Below, piece after piece: positions 54,589-63,316 of a DNA stretch of 64,000 nucleotides; the stretch's first letter is position 1; each line of letters starts with the position of its first letter. The DNA is taken from contig CAJTMX010000008.1 of assembly GCA_910577235.1 (NCBI GenBank), positions 11,160-75,159 on the forward strand, in the 5' to 3' direction. The position numbers and the translations under genes were made by a program. The DNA is from an uncultured Acetatifactor sp. Lineage in GTDB: Bacteria > Bacillota > Clostridia > Lachnospirales > Lachnospiraceae. Under the pieces are notes generated by a model. The model saw nothing but the letters and a program-made list of their open reading frames with translations, did no database searches and had not been told where the DNA came from.

Positions 54589-55689
54589 CTACTCAATAAT
54601 GAGGCTGGCACACTTGATATCCTCTGACAGATCATATACTTTTCCCGTCCGAAGTCCGACCACCTTGGGGCGCAAAGGATACTGCGGATTGTTTTTCAAC
54701 ACTTTCGCTTTCTCCCCATTGCTGAGAGTGACAACACTGTTCACGGGATAGAGGATCACGATACCCAGGAAATTCCTCATATAGTTAATATCCAGCTCGT
54801 CCGTCATAGCCATGATCATCTCTATAGCGTCCTGCTGGGAAAACGCTTTTTTATAAGGCCTCTCCGTCACAAGAGCGTCATAGATATCAGCGATAGCCAG
54901 TATCTTGGCATAGGGATATATCTTGTCCGATGCCACTCCCATGGGATACCCCTTCCCGTTGAGCTTTTCATGGTGCTGGAGCACTCCCATCAATACCTCC
55001 TGGGGAATGTCGCCCTTTTCTTTCAGAATCTGATAGCCAAAAAGAGAATGATTCTTCATAATGGCAAACTCTTCTTCTGTCAGCTTACCGGCCTTATTCA
55101 ATATCTCATTGGGGATCTTGGATTTTCCCATATCATGCAGCAGGCCTGCCATGCCGATCTTCTGGATCTCCGTCTCGGTCATATTGCTGTTCTTAGCGAT
55201 CAGCATAGAGATCGTGGCCACATCCACGCTGTGCTGAAATGTGTATTCGTCGCTGAATTTCAGAGCGTCTATGTTCAGCGCCACCGCCTCATTCTCCATG
55301 ATGGAGCCCACCAGGCTGGTGGTGACATTGGCGGCGGTATCTATAAAGTCAGGGGCGGAAGTATCATTGTATAAAAATTTAATTCCCTCAGAAACCCGCT
55401 TTTTCACACTCTCGGACAGTTTCACCTTGGACCGGTCCGCCACCGTAAGTTTCTCAATGGTCATCTGCACTTCTGGAGATATCTCTATATCTCCCTCTGT
55501 CTCGGGATCTTCCTCGCCCTCACGTATATAGATTCCGGTGATATTCATCTTCTGCAGCGCTTCGATCAAAAAATCATCCAGAACGGTTTTTCGGGCAATC
55601 AAAACCCGCCCGCTCCTGTCAATGATAGCCTGATCTATCACCATATCCTGCTTTAACGCTCTTGTACTTATATATCTTCTTCGCACCAT
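54589..55689 (-). CDS. HD-GYP domain protein, probable c-di-GMP phosphodiesterase
   Basis: A 366-residue cytoplasmic protein. The N-terminal 130 residues are a DUF3391-like regulatory region (MVRRRYISTRALKQDMVID). The HD-GYP domain follows with LLHDMGKSKIP, NHSLFGYQIL and HHEKLNGKGYP (Asn in place of the usual Asp before GxGYP). It ends with a short beta-rich tail. It would cleave cyclic di-GMP. AGGTGAT precedes the ATG. It stands alone. Confidence 0.92.
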   Translation of the reverse strand: MVRRRYISTRALKQDMVIDQAIIDRSGRVLIARKTVLDDFLIEALQKMNITGIYIREGEEDPETEGDIEISPEVQMTIEKLTVADRSKVKLSESVKKRVSEGIKFLYNDTSAPDFIDTAANVTTSLVGSIMENEAVALNIDALKFSDEYTFQHSVDVATISMLIAKNSNMTETEIQKIGMAGLLHDMGKSKIPNEILNKAGKLTEEEFAIMKNHSLFGYQILKEKGDIPQEVLMGVLQHHEKLNGKGYPMGVASDKIYPYAKILAIADIYDALVTERPYKKAFSQQDAIEMIMAMTDELDINYMRNFLGIVILYPVNSVVTLSNGEKAKVLKNNPQYPLRPKVVGLRTGKVYDLSEDIKCASLIIE

Positions 55690-55960
55690 ATATATATCAC
55701 CTGTATATGTATAAAATTCCTAATGCACTGTATTATGTTTCATTATAATGCATTTTCCGTCAGAAAGCTACTCTTTTTTATGCAGACCTATCCCTGGCCG
55801 GAGCTGTACAGACCTACGCATACCAATGATCGTCCATAACATTAAGTGAATCTTACCACCTTTTTTGACCCCTGTCTATGAATAAATCGGACCCATTTTG
55901 GCCTCCTTATATTGATGAGATGACTTTTTAATCTTGTTCACGAAAGATTTACATTTCTGC
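55690..55960. other. Intergenic region at the left border of the A+T-rich island
   Basis: No gene is supported. Base composition drops toward A+T at about 55900. TATAAT near 55745 may be a -10 box of the HD-GYP gene, but no matching -35 box is clear. Confidence 0.4.
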
Positions 55961-56001
55961 GTAAAAAATAAGACCAGAAATCTATTTCAAATTTCTGGTC
56001 T
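55961..56001. terminator. Terminator of the RelA/SpoT-like operon
   Basis: AGACCAGAAAT and ATTTCTGGTCT form a perfect 11-bp stem; on the minus strand it is followed by TATTTTTT. It lies 50 bp after the last gene of the operon and also looks usable on the plus strand. Confidence 0.88.
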
Positions 56002-56051
56002 ATGATTTTTAATTTTTTCAAACCATTTCTTAATGAATATGTTGAATTCTT

Positions 56052-56621
56052 TTATATTATATTCAAGTTCTCTTCTGATATCGAAGAGTTACATAAATAT
56101 GTAAAGTAAAAAGGATCAAACATCAAATACATAGACTCTTTGCTCAAATCCCTATAGCGAAAAGAGTATTCTAATTCTTTACAATACAATTCACATATAT
56201 CCCTTCCGCTCTCAAAAAATTCTGGATTGTATTCTTTTAATAAACTGCAAGTCATATGTAATGCAATTTTTTCATTAATCCACGTTGCCATATGCATAGT
56301 TTCTGTAGAATCATCTGGCAGTATTTTAACCCAAAACGGACGAAGTTTAAGAATCCAAAAACATTCTAGGCCTATGATGACTTTATATTCGTTTGCTTTC
56401 ATATTAGAATGATACACTTGGAAATATAACTTGCGCATATCTACTCGAACAATCAAATCTTTTAATGTCTGGATGTTTACCTCCACTCTATTTTTATCAA
56501 ATTTAGTAATTTCGCAAAACTGTGTAATTATTTCATCATACTTTTCGAGTTCTTTATTGATAAATTCTTGTGGTGGTTCTGTATATCCAAACTCAATATT
56601 CTTCCAACGAGTATCATTCAT
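56052..56621 (-). CDS. Unknown 189-residue protein, third gene of the RelA/SpoT-like operon
   Basis: A soluble, Tyr/Phe/Trp- and Glu/Lys-rich protein with mixed alpha/beta character and no signal peptide or membrane segment. It starts MNDTRWKNIEFGYTEPPQEF; ATG at 56621 is preferred over 56627 because AGGGAG is then 8 bp away. Its start overlaps the end of the 67-residue gene by 8 bp in another frame. Codon use is strongly A+T-rich, as in the whole island. I do not recognise the family. Its position after a putative alarmone synthetase suggests an antitoxin, hydrolase or sensor role, but nothing in the sequence proves it. Confidence 0.75.
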   Translation of the reverse strand: MNDTRWKNIEFGYTEPPQEFINKELEKYDEIITQFCEITKFDKNRVEVNIQTLKDLIVRVDMRKLYFQVYHSNMKANEYKVIIGLECFWILKLRPFWVKILPDDSTETMHMATWINEKIALHMTCSLLKEYNPEFFESGRDICELYCKELEYSFRYRDLSKESMYLMFDPFYFTYLCNSSISEENLNII

Positions 56622-56817
56622 TTTCATTACTCCCTACATAGACTTTTCTAAAAAAATCTCTTGATTTTTCATCCGCTAAAATTTTTTTCCCTCCTTCTAT
56701 ACACGGATTCAAGGTCTCGACGGTTTGGATAGGCGAGTTTGAATCACACATTAGTGTGTCGGCTGCACATTGACGCGTAATTTCTCCGCATGACATTCCA
56801 AAAATTTGTTTTTCCAT
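56614..56817 (-). CDS. Unknown 67-residue Cys-containing protein, second gene of the operon
   Basis: A small protein (MEKQIFGMSCGEITRQCAAD..) with four Cys at about 10, 17, 24 and 39, no hydrophobic segment and a charged C-terminus. Its ATG follows the stop of the RelA/SpoT-like gene directly (TAAATG), with GGGGGGA 7 bp upstream, and its end overlaps the next gene, so all three are translationally linked. I do not recognise it. Small size, tight coupling and position make it a candidate antitoxin or regulator of the synthetase (inference). The Cys residues could bind a metal. Confidence 0.7.
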   Translation of the reverse strand: MEKQIFGMSCGEITRQCAADTLMCDSNSPIQTVETLNPCIEGGKKILADEKSRDFFRKVYVGSNENE

Positions 56818-57885
56818 TTAGCATTTCCCCCCACTTAAAATTTTTACTTTATATTTGTTACATTGCTTTTTTATGTCAATAAATTCTTCTAAAAAATCGC
56901 AAGATTCTTTACTAATAATTATTGAATCCCCAACTTTTTTAAAGAATTTATTGCTATCGTTTATTATTAGTATAAGACTAATGATTTTATCTGCTGTAAG
57001 AAGTTTTTGGTATGTTTCAAGTTTTTCTTCACTATGTGAATCCTTTAGAACGCTCTCTAAGTCTCTTATCTTTTTGATGCCAAATTCTTTCAATAAACTT
57101 TCAATTCTTTCATAATTATAAAAAACTGTCTTTTTACTCAATCTAACATCAAAATATGATAGAACATTTTCTTTAGTGATAGGTTTTTCCAAAATATTTC
57201 TTAAATTTCTAGAACGTTCCACTTGATTCAGGTTATCATATTCTTTAACCAAGCCATTAATCTGATAATCAAGCAATTCTAAATTACCCGATAATAAATT
57301 CGTTCTTCTCAACAGTCTGTCCGAATCTATCATTTCTAATTCATTTTTATATTGCCTATCATGAAAAATTTGTGCCCACGCATCTTCCAAGACAGTTCTA
57401 ACCTGAATTTCGCATTTTATTCCCTTAAATTCTTCCGTACCAGCAATTATTGTTTCATCCTTCAATTTTACAATATAATGCACCGATAGATAACCTATTC
57501 TATCAGCACCTAATAAATCCAGCTTATTTCCACTATGTTCTTCAAGTACCTCAAACAATTCTTGAATAATTTTGGAAACGTGGTCAATATCGTCCAATAG
57601 ATATGTAACAATTCTCACCCCTGCTAAATCCATGATTTCGCTTCTGAAATCTGTATATTTATTAACAAAGTTTCCATTATTATCTTTAACTTGCTTTTTG
57701 CACTTTTTCTCTAAACTTTCAGGAGTTTTTTCACGTGCAGATGCATAGGCGATTTCAATCTGTCGTACTTTCAATGCATCCTGCACCATTTTCAACACAT
57801 AGTCTGCATAATTTTTGTATTTATTGGTATCATTTCTATAATCAGCAATAAATCTTTCCCTACGTACTTTTACTTCATCTTGCAT
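56818..57885 (-). CDS. RelA/SpoT-domain nucleotide synthetase, hydrolase-free
   Basis: A 355-residue protein with one RelA/SpoT synthetase domain (about 30-200) and no HD hydrolase domain. Diagnostic parts: ASAREKTPESLEKKCKK, MDLAGVRIVTYLLDD with the catalytic Asp, DRIGYLSVHYIVKL with the substrate-stacking Tyr, and CEIQVRTVLEDAWAQIFHD with the Glu of EIQxRT. It should transfer pyrophosphate from ATP to a nucleotide, or to another acceptor as some toxic members do. The remaining 150 residues are helical. The ATG at 57885 is chosen because a consensus promoter (57944-57972) lies inside the longer open frame to 57987. The coding sequence is much more A+T-rich than its surroundings, which suggests transfer. 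Confidence 0.88.
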   Translation of the reverse strand: MQDEVKVRRERFIADYRNDTNKYKNYADYVLKMVQDALKVRQIEIAYASAREKTPESLEKKCKKQVKDNNGNFVNKYTDFRSEIMDLAGVRIVTYLLDDIDHVSKIIQELFEVLEEHSGNKLDLLGADRIGYLSVHYIVKLKDETIIAGTEEFKGIKCEIQVRTVLEDAWAQIFHDRQYKNELEMIDSDRLLRRTNLLSGNLELLDYQINGLVKEYDNLNQVERSRNLRNILEKPITKENVLSYFDVRLSKKTVFYNYERIESLLKEFGIKKIRDLESVLKDSHSEEKLETYQKLLTADKIISLILIINDSNKFFKKVGDSIIISKESCDFLEEFIDIKKQCNKYKVKILSGGKC

Positions 57886-57943
57886 ACCAAGAATCCAGCC
57901 TCTTTCCCCCGTATTTGGGCATATTTCCCCTTCTATAATTGTT

Positions 57944-57972
57944 ATAATAAGCGTCAATGCCTTAAAAGTCAA
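57944..57972 (-). promoter_or_regulatory. Promoter of the RelA/SpoT-like operon
   Basis: TTGACT, 17 bp, TATTAT on the minus strand, about 60 bp before the chosen start. Confidence 0.75.
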
Positions 57973-58221
57973 TAATTTTGTGTCCACAAAAACTAAAAAA
58001 ACCGGAAATCCTCGTACACTTTTGTCCTCGTCTTACCTTCACAAGCCAGACAGTGAATCCATAAGTAGGTCTTAGATACTTCGTCCTTTTATCTGCTCCC
58101 AAACTGATAGATTAAATTAATTTGATCAGTGTCATAAGGTATCTGCATAGTTGTCCCCTGGCATAAGCGTTCCATCCCTTACACTGATCAACACATCTTT
58201 GGAATCCTTCTTTCTTCCGCT
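57973..58221. other. Right border of the A+T-rich island, with an inverted repeat
   Basis: No gene is supported. The exact 11-bp inverted repeat TTGATCAGTGT (58122-58132) and ACACTGATCAA (58181-58191) lies here, between the island and the end of the ABC efflux genes. Confidence 0.5.
58122..58191. repeat. 11-bp perfect inverted repeat, arms 48 bp apart
   Basis: TTGATCAGTGT and ACACTGATCAA. It may be a cruciform, a remnant of a mobile element or part of a transcription end for the ABC operon. Confidence 0.6.
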
Positions 58222-60042
58222 TTACACGTCAATATAAGCGCCGGCCTGCACCCGCCACATCTGCGCGTACTTCCCATTCATCTTCAGCAGCCCCTCATGT
58301 GTGCCCTGCTCGGCGATCCTGCCCTTCTCCAACATAATGATATAGTCTGCCAGACGGGTAGTGGACAGCCTGTGAGAAATAAAGATCACGGTCTTGTCCT
58401 CTGTGGCTTTCAGCATGGCATGATTCAACTGGTATTCCGCAATGGGGTCCAGGGCGCTGGAAGGCTCATCCAGAATCATCAGCCCAGCCTTCTGGTAAAA
58501 GACTCTGGCTATGGCAAGTTTTTGGCTCTCGCCGCCGGACAGATTCATTCCGTTCTCCATGATCTCCGTAGTCAGCGGGGTATCCAGCCCTTCCTTCATC
58601 TCCTTTATTCTCTCCAGAAGGCCGCTGTCAGAGAGCGCCTGCCGCACCGGCTCCTCCTGGCAGTCATCCGCGACGTTCATCAGCACGTTCTCCCGCACAT
58701 TTCCCGCAAAGATGTTAAAGTCTTGAAAAACGGTACCGATGGATTCCCGATATTTTTCTATCTGATAATCCCTGATATCCACTCCGTCCGCGACAATCCT
58801 TCCCTCTCCCACATCATACAGCCGCATCAGAAGCTTTACCAGCGTAGTCTTTCCTGCGCCGTTATATCCCACCAGAGCGATCTTCTGTCCCGGTTTAATG
58901 TGCAGGGTAATGTCCTTCAGCAGGTTATCCTCGTCCTTGCGGTAGGCAAAGGAGACTCCCTGCAGCTCGATCTCCTTTGCTCCCTGGGACGGGAGCAGTC
59001 CCTTTCCCGAGACAATCTTGGGCTCATAACCCAGAAAATCCCGAATTTTCTGAACATACAGGCTTGTCTCACAGGCATAGGGATAGACATCCGTGAAAAT
59101 AGCCATACCACGTTTCAGACGTCCAAAGGAATTGTACAAAATCGCTACGCTGCTGAAGGATAAAGCCTTCCGAACCGTGGCCTGAAAAACCAGATAGGAG
59201 ATGTAGAGCACATCGCTGAAAAAACTGTTGCTCACATACCTTCTCATAAAGCTTAACAAAAACCTGCGGTTCGCATTCTTTTTTTCCACTTTATAGACTT
59301 CCTCGTTTGCCTCCTCGAACCGTTCAAGCAATACGCCCGAAACCTCCGGGTTGAGTCTAAGCTCCTTGGCGTAATCGCTCAGATAAAATACTCTTTTTAC
59401 ATAATCCCTCTTTCTTTCATGGGGATTGCGGGCAATCCGTATCTTAAAGGTAAGCCGGTTAAACAGCTGATTAAAGAAGAACGCCATCACAAAGGACACC
59501 GCCGCAAACAGGATGGAAACCTTATCTTTCATAAAGAAATAGATTCCCGTGGATACGAATACTGCTATTCCTGACGCCGTGTTCTGTAAAAACGTAACGC
59601 ATCTGTCTATTTGGTTGTCCACCTCTGCCAGCACCAAAACCAGCTGGTCATAGTATTCAGGATTGTCGTAACACTCCAGATCAAGCTCCTTCGCCTTTTC
59701 ATAGAACAGAAACTTTATCTTCTCCCGCATCTTGGGGCGCTCTTTCTCCATGATGTAATCGCCCACAAACACCGTAAATACCATTCCCAGCGTAATACAG
59801 CCGGCCAGGATCAAAAGGAACACCGCAACCTCACGAAAGGGATAATGGAACTCTGCCGCCTCAAGCACATAACCGATCCCATAAGTATGCTCGAAAAAAA
59901 TGGACACCTGATTTCGCACGGAATCCAACACCGCGAAGATCACATACCCGGGCGAGGCCGCCAGACAGAGTTTAATTAAGTACCAATTGTTCTTCCAGAC
60001 CTGCGCCGCGCTCTGTTTCACTTGCTCTTTTTCCTGTTTCAC
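58222..60042 (-). CDS. ABC exporter half-transporter, second subunit
   Basis: A 606-residue half-transporter: about six membrane helices (1-310) and an ATPase domain with Walker A VGYNGAGKTT, signature LSGGESQKLAIAR and Walker B LMILDEPSSALDP. The start is a GTG at 60042 that overlaps the stop of the first subunit (GTGA), with GGGAGG upstream, so the two are produced together and probably form a heterodimer. It would export a drug or lipid-like compound under TetR control. Confidence 0.94.
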   Translation of the reverse strand: MKQEKEQVKQSAAQVWKNNWYLIKLCLAASPGYVIFAVLDSVRNQVSIFFEHTYGIGYVLEAAEFHYPFREVAVFLLILAGCITLGMVFTVFVGDYIMEKERPKMREKIKFLFYEKAKELDLECYDNPEYYDQLVLVLAEVDNQIDRCVTFLQNTASGIAVFVSTGIYFFMKDKVSILFAAVSFVMAFFFNQLFNRLTFKIRIARNPHERKRDYVKRVFYLSDYAKELRLNPEVSGVLLERFEEANEEVYKVEKKNANRRFLLSFMRRYVSNSFFSDVLYISYLVFQATVRKALSFSSVAILYNSFGRLKRGMAIFTDVYPYACETSLYVQKIRDFLGYEPKIVSGKGLLPSQGAKEIELQGVSFAYRKDEDNLLKDITLHIKPGQKIALVGYNGAGKTTLVKLLMRLYDVGEGRIVADGVDIRDYQIEKYRESIGTVFQDFNIFAGNVRENVLMNVADDCQEEPVRQALSDSGLLERIKEMKEGLDTPLTTEIMENGMNLSGGESQKLAIARVFYQKAGLMILDEPSSALDPIAEYQLNHAMLKATEDKTVIFISHRLSTTRLADYIIMLEKGRIAEQGTHEGLLKMNGKYAQMWRVQAGAYIDV

Positions 60043-61862
60043 AGTTCCACCTCCCCGCCTTCATCCAGAGCCAGATAATTCATAGCCTGCTTTTTATACA
60101 TCTGCGCATAGCTGCCGCCAAGTTCCATCAACTGTCTGTGTGAGCCTTCCTCGATCAATCTGCCGTTCTCCAGCATAAAAACCTTGTCACAGCTCTTAAC
60201 AGAGGACAGGCGGTGGGAGATAAAAAGCATGGTGTGATCCCTGCCTTCCTTCATAATATTCTTAAACAGTTCATACTCCGCGATGGGATCAAGGGCGCTG
60301 GAAGGTTCGTCAAAAATTTTCACCGGAGATTCCTTCGCAAAGGTCCTTGCCACCGCCAGCTTTTGATTTTCTCCTCCCGACAATACCGCCCCGTCCTCCT
60401 CAAACTCTTTTGTCATCATTGTATGTATTCCCTTAGGAAGGCTTTGTACCTTTTCGTAGACTCCCGCTCTCTTTAAGGATCTCGCCACCAGCTCGTCCTC
60501 ATTGTCATAGCGTCTGCCCATCAGAACATTCTCTTTTATGGTCATTCCCATGACTCTGAAATCCTGAAAGGTGGTAGCAAACATTTCCCGGTAGGCATGG
60601 AGATCGTATTCCCGAATATCTCTTCCGTTGACCCGGATCACGCCAGAGGTGGGGTCATACAGTCTCAGCAGAAGTTTAACAATGGTGGTCTTACCGGCGC
60701 CGTTATGTCCCACCAATGCCACGATCTCACCTTTATTCAGTTCAAAGGAAAGATTCCTGATGGTTTCTTCGTCCTTATAGGAAAAACACACATCTTCAAA
60801 CGCCAGGCTCTCAAACTCTTTCTCAGGCATAATCCCTTTTTGGTCCTCCGCAATCTCTTCCCTGTACTCCAAAAAACCTCTGAGATTGTTTATGAACAGA
60901 CCGTTTTTCATAATAGCCATGATATCTTCAAAGAGCCTGATCAAGATCCAGGTCATGGCAACCATGAGGCTGCTCATAACCGTGAGCTGCGCCAGGGAGA
61001 TGGAGCCTGTCACCAGATGCCGGTAGACGGCGTAGAATAGTACGCCCTCAAATATAGCCGTAAAAGTAAACGTTATCTTCCAAAAGTTCAGAAATGCGTT
61101 GGCAAACGCATATTTTTTCGCCACTCTCACATTGTCCTGGGTTGCGTCATGGTACTGCTTTTTGAGAAGACGGAATATCTGAAAAAGCCGGATCTCTTTG
61201 GCATAATCCGGCAGATACATTGTTCGGTTGACATAATTCAGCACCTTGTTATTGGGCGCCTGCTCCTGATATCGTTTAAATTCAAACTTATTCTTCCAGT
61301 TTCCAAACAGGAAGTTGCCGACCAACGGGCAAATGATAAACAGCACCGCAAAGTGATCGATCTCATACATAAAGCCAAACACTGCCACAGTAGCCACCGC
61401 ACCCACTAAAACACCCCAAAAGCTTATAATGATGGCGCTGACTTTTGCCTCCGCGCCATCCATGGCCATCGTATAGCGATTGTAGAAATCCGAATCCTCA
61501 TAACACCTGAGCTCCACATTGCGCGCCTTCGCATACAGTTTTCGGTAGATGCCCCCGTACAGTCTGGTGGTCTGCAGCGGAAGGATCACATTGTCCGCGT
61601 AATTGTTATACAGATTGATCAGGCAAAAGATTATTCCGCAGATCGCGATAAAGGTAAATATCTCGTCAAAACTTTTTCCCTCGTCCAGCGCGCCCACAAT
61701 CTCCCTGAGAAAAACCGCGTCAAAAAACACCCACTCAAAATAGCCTAACAGTCTCATAAAAAAAGCATTGACCACCAGGCTTTTGCTGACAGAAAATCCC
61801 AGTTTCAGAGCATACCAGTCATTCTTCAGCGTTTTTGCAAATGATAATTTTTCTTCTTTCAT
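60039..61862 (-). CDS. ABC exporter half-transporter, first subunit
   Basis: A 607-residue half-transporter with about six membrane helices and an ATPase domain: Walker A VGHNGAGKTT, signature LSGGENQKLAVAR, Walker B KIFDEPSSALDP. The start MKEEKLSFAKTL has GGAGAAG upstream; the frame is open further upstream but overlaps the MFS gene. It lies 44 bp after the MFS gene and shares an operon with it and the second subunit. Confidence 0.94.
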   Translation of the reverse strand: MKEEKLSFAKTLKNDWYALKLGFSVSKSLVVNAFFMRLLGYFEWVFFDAVFLREIVGALDEGKSFDEIFTFIAICGIIFCLINLYNNYADNVILPLQTTRLYGGIYRKLYAKARNVELRCYEDSDFYNRYTMAMDGAEAKVSAIIISFWGVLVGAVATVAVFGFMYEIDHFAVLFIICPLVGNFLFGNWKNKFEFKRYQEQAPNNKVLNYVNRTMYLPDYAKEIRLFQIFRLLKKQYHDATQDNVRVAKKYAFANAFLNFWKITFTFTAIFEGVLFYAVYRHLVTGSISLAQLTVMSSLMVAMTWILIRLFEDIMAIMKNGLFINNLRGFLEYREEIAEDQKGIMPEKEFESLAFEDVCFSYKDEETIRNLSFELNKGEIVALVGHNGAGKTTIVKLLLRLYDPTSGVIRVNGRDIREYDLHAYREMFATTFQDFRVMGMTIKENVLMGRRYDNEDELVARSLKRAGVYEKVQSLPKGIHTMMTKEFEEDGAVLSGGENQKLAVARTFAKESPVKIFDEPSSALDPIAEYELFKNIMKEGRDHTMLFISHRLSSVKSCDKVFMLENGRLIEEGSHRQLMELGGSYAQMYKKQAMNYLALDEGGEVEL

Positions 61863-61906
61863 GCTTTTTCTTCTCCAGATGATACAAAAATTATTTTTCC
61901 TATATC

Positions 61907-63139
61907 CTACCACTTTTTCCGTTCTGGAACAAGAAAAAACAGATTTTTTGCGCGCAGAACGATCAGAAGAGATACGGCTCCCGCAAACAGGACGACCATA
62001 AACTCCCTCCCCCTGCATATTTGAAACAGGACCCCATATAGCGCGTTGCCCAAAGGCTGGGCACACATGGACACGGTGAGTACCACGGCGATCACCTTCC
62101 CCACCAGGTTTTGGGGCGTCTGTGCCTGGATAAAGGTCATGACCTGCACCGAGAACACCGTGGAAAAGACCATGACGAGGAAACAGCACACCGTTATGAC
62201 AATGTATACGGCTATTGCCGATGTTAAAATCATCCCGGCTATTCCTATGGGAAACACGCAACCTGTCCCGGCTATGAGAAGACTGCCGGATTTTTTTATG
62301 TCCAGTTTTTTGGCAAACACCCCTGCCGCCACACCTCCGGTCAGCCCTCCAGCCGCCAGCGCCCCCTGGGCAAACCCATACAGGGCCTCATCCAGTCCCA
62401 GTACCTCCGTAACCATATAGGGCAGACCCACGATGATCATAGCAGACAGAAACAGATTGATCCCGCAAAGTACCAGCACCACCTTCCAGACAATAGGTTT
62501 CTCCCTTCGAATAAAACGTGCGCTGCCGGCAAAATCCTCTTTTACCGTCCTCCATATACCGCCTCCAAAATCCTGTTTCACGGAAGGAATACAAATAAAA
62601 AGCTCCATCACTGCCGAGAGAAAAAAGCAAGCCACACATATCCATAGCACAGGCTTAAGCCCGCATACGCTGTAGAGAACGCCACCCAGGGCAGGTCCCA
62701 ACAGAGCGGCGACGGAACTGATGGAGTTGATGATGGAATTGGCCTCCATAAAGCGGTCGGGACTCACCAGTGCCGGAATGCTTGCCTGTACGGAGGGCTG
62801 ATAAGCGCCCGCAATACCGTACAGGAGCATCATTGTGACCGTCATCAAAAACGTCAGATTTACCCCGCCCATCAAAATGCAGAACGCGGTGATCACCGCC
62901 GCTGTAAAAAGGTCCAGCGCCACCATGATATTCCGTTTATTCACTCTGTCAGCCACAATACCACCCACCGGCGACATCAGTATGGCCGGGATGAAAGCGC
63001 AGGCTGTCACCGCGCCGTACAGCGCGGAGGAACCTGTCTGATTCAGCAGGTACAGAGGCAGCGCAAAACGCACAGTAGCATTGCCAAACAGTGAGATGAT
63101 CTGACCGATGATTACCAGTGTAAAGTCTTTTGAAAACAA
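61907..63139 (-). CDS. MFS efflux transporter, start displaced by an A7 run
   Basis: A polytopic transporter of about 12 helices, of the drug-efflux type seen with TetR regulators (FSKDFTLVIIGQIISLFGNATVRFALPLYLL; GGIVADRVNKRNIM is the loop 2-3 motif). In the frame as read it must start at TTG (63139) with no ribosome site at proper distance. A perfect start, GGAGG 7 bp before an ATG at 63150, lies 11 bp upstream but is one base out of frame across a run of seven A. With eight A, the protein would begin MEKKLFSKDF, as expected for this family. Confidence 0.88.
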   Translation of the reverse strand: MFSKDFTLVIIGQIISLFGNATVRFALPLYLLNQTGSSALYGAVTACAFIPAILMSPVGGIVADRVNKRNIMVALDLFTAAVITAFCILMGGVNLTFLMTVTMMLLYGIAGAYQPSVQASIPALVSPDRFMEANSIINSISSVAALLGPALGGVLYSVCGLKPVLWICVACFFLSAVMELFICIPSVKQDFGGGIWRTVKEDFAGSARFIRREKPIVWKVVLVLCGINLFLSAMIIVGLPYMVTEVLGLDEALYGFAQGALAAGGLTGGVAAGVFAKKLDIKKSGSLLIAGTGCVFPIGIAGMILTSAIAVYIVITVCCFLVMVFSTVFSVQVMTFIQAQTPQNLVGKVIAVVLTVSMCAQPLGNALYGVLFQICRGREFMVVLFAGAVSLLIVLRAKNLFFLVPERKKW

Positions 63140-63237
63140 TTTTTTTCCATTTTAAACCTCCATTTTCTCAATTACGTTTATTAATATATGGTGCATCAGA
63201 CGCAGAGACCAAGACTGTAGTCATTTTACACTTTTTA

Positions 63238-63254
63238 ATACCGCACGGCGGTAT
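63238..63254. promoter_or_regulatory. TetR operator-like palindrome in front of the MFS gene
   Basis: ATACCGC-acg-GCGGTAT is a perfect 7-bp inverted repeat, about 90 bp before the MFS start. It shares the ATACCG half-site with the palindrome at 63988-64000. Confidence 0.7.
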
Positions 63255-63259
63255 GTATA

Positions 63260-63297
63260 TATTTTTAAAATAATCTGCCCCGTGTTCAGGGCAGATT
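63260..63297 (-). terminator. Terminator of the tetR gene
   Basis: AATCTGCCC pairs with GGGCAGATT; on the minus strand it is followed by ATTTTAAAAA. It lies 20 bp after the tetR stop. Confidence 0.75.
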
Positions 63298-63316
63298 CTG
63301 AAACCCTACTTCCCTC

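Noticed and set aside
61863..62261. N-terminal extension of the first ABC subunit
   Set aside because: It overlaps the MFS gene and carries no membrane or conserved sequence.
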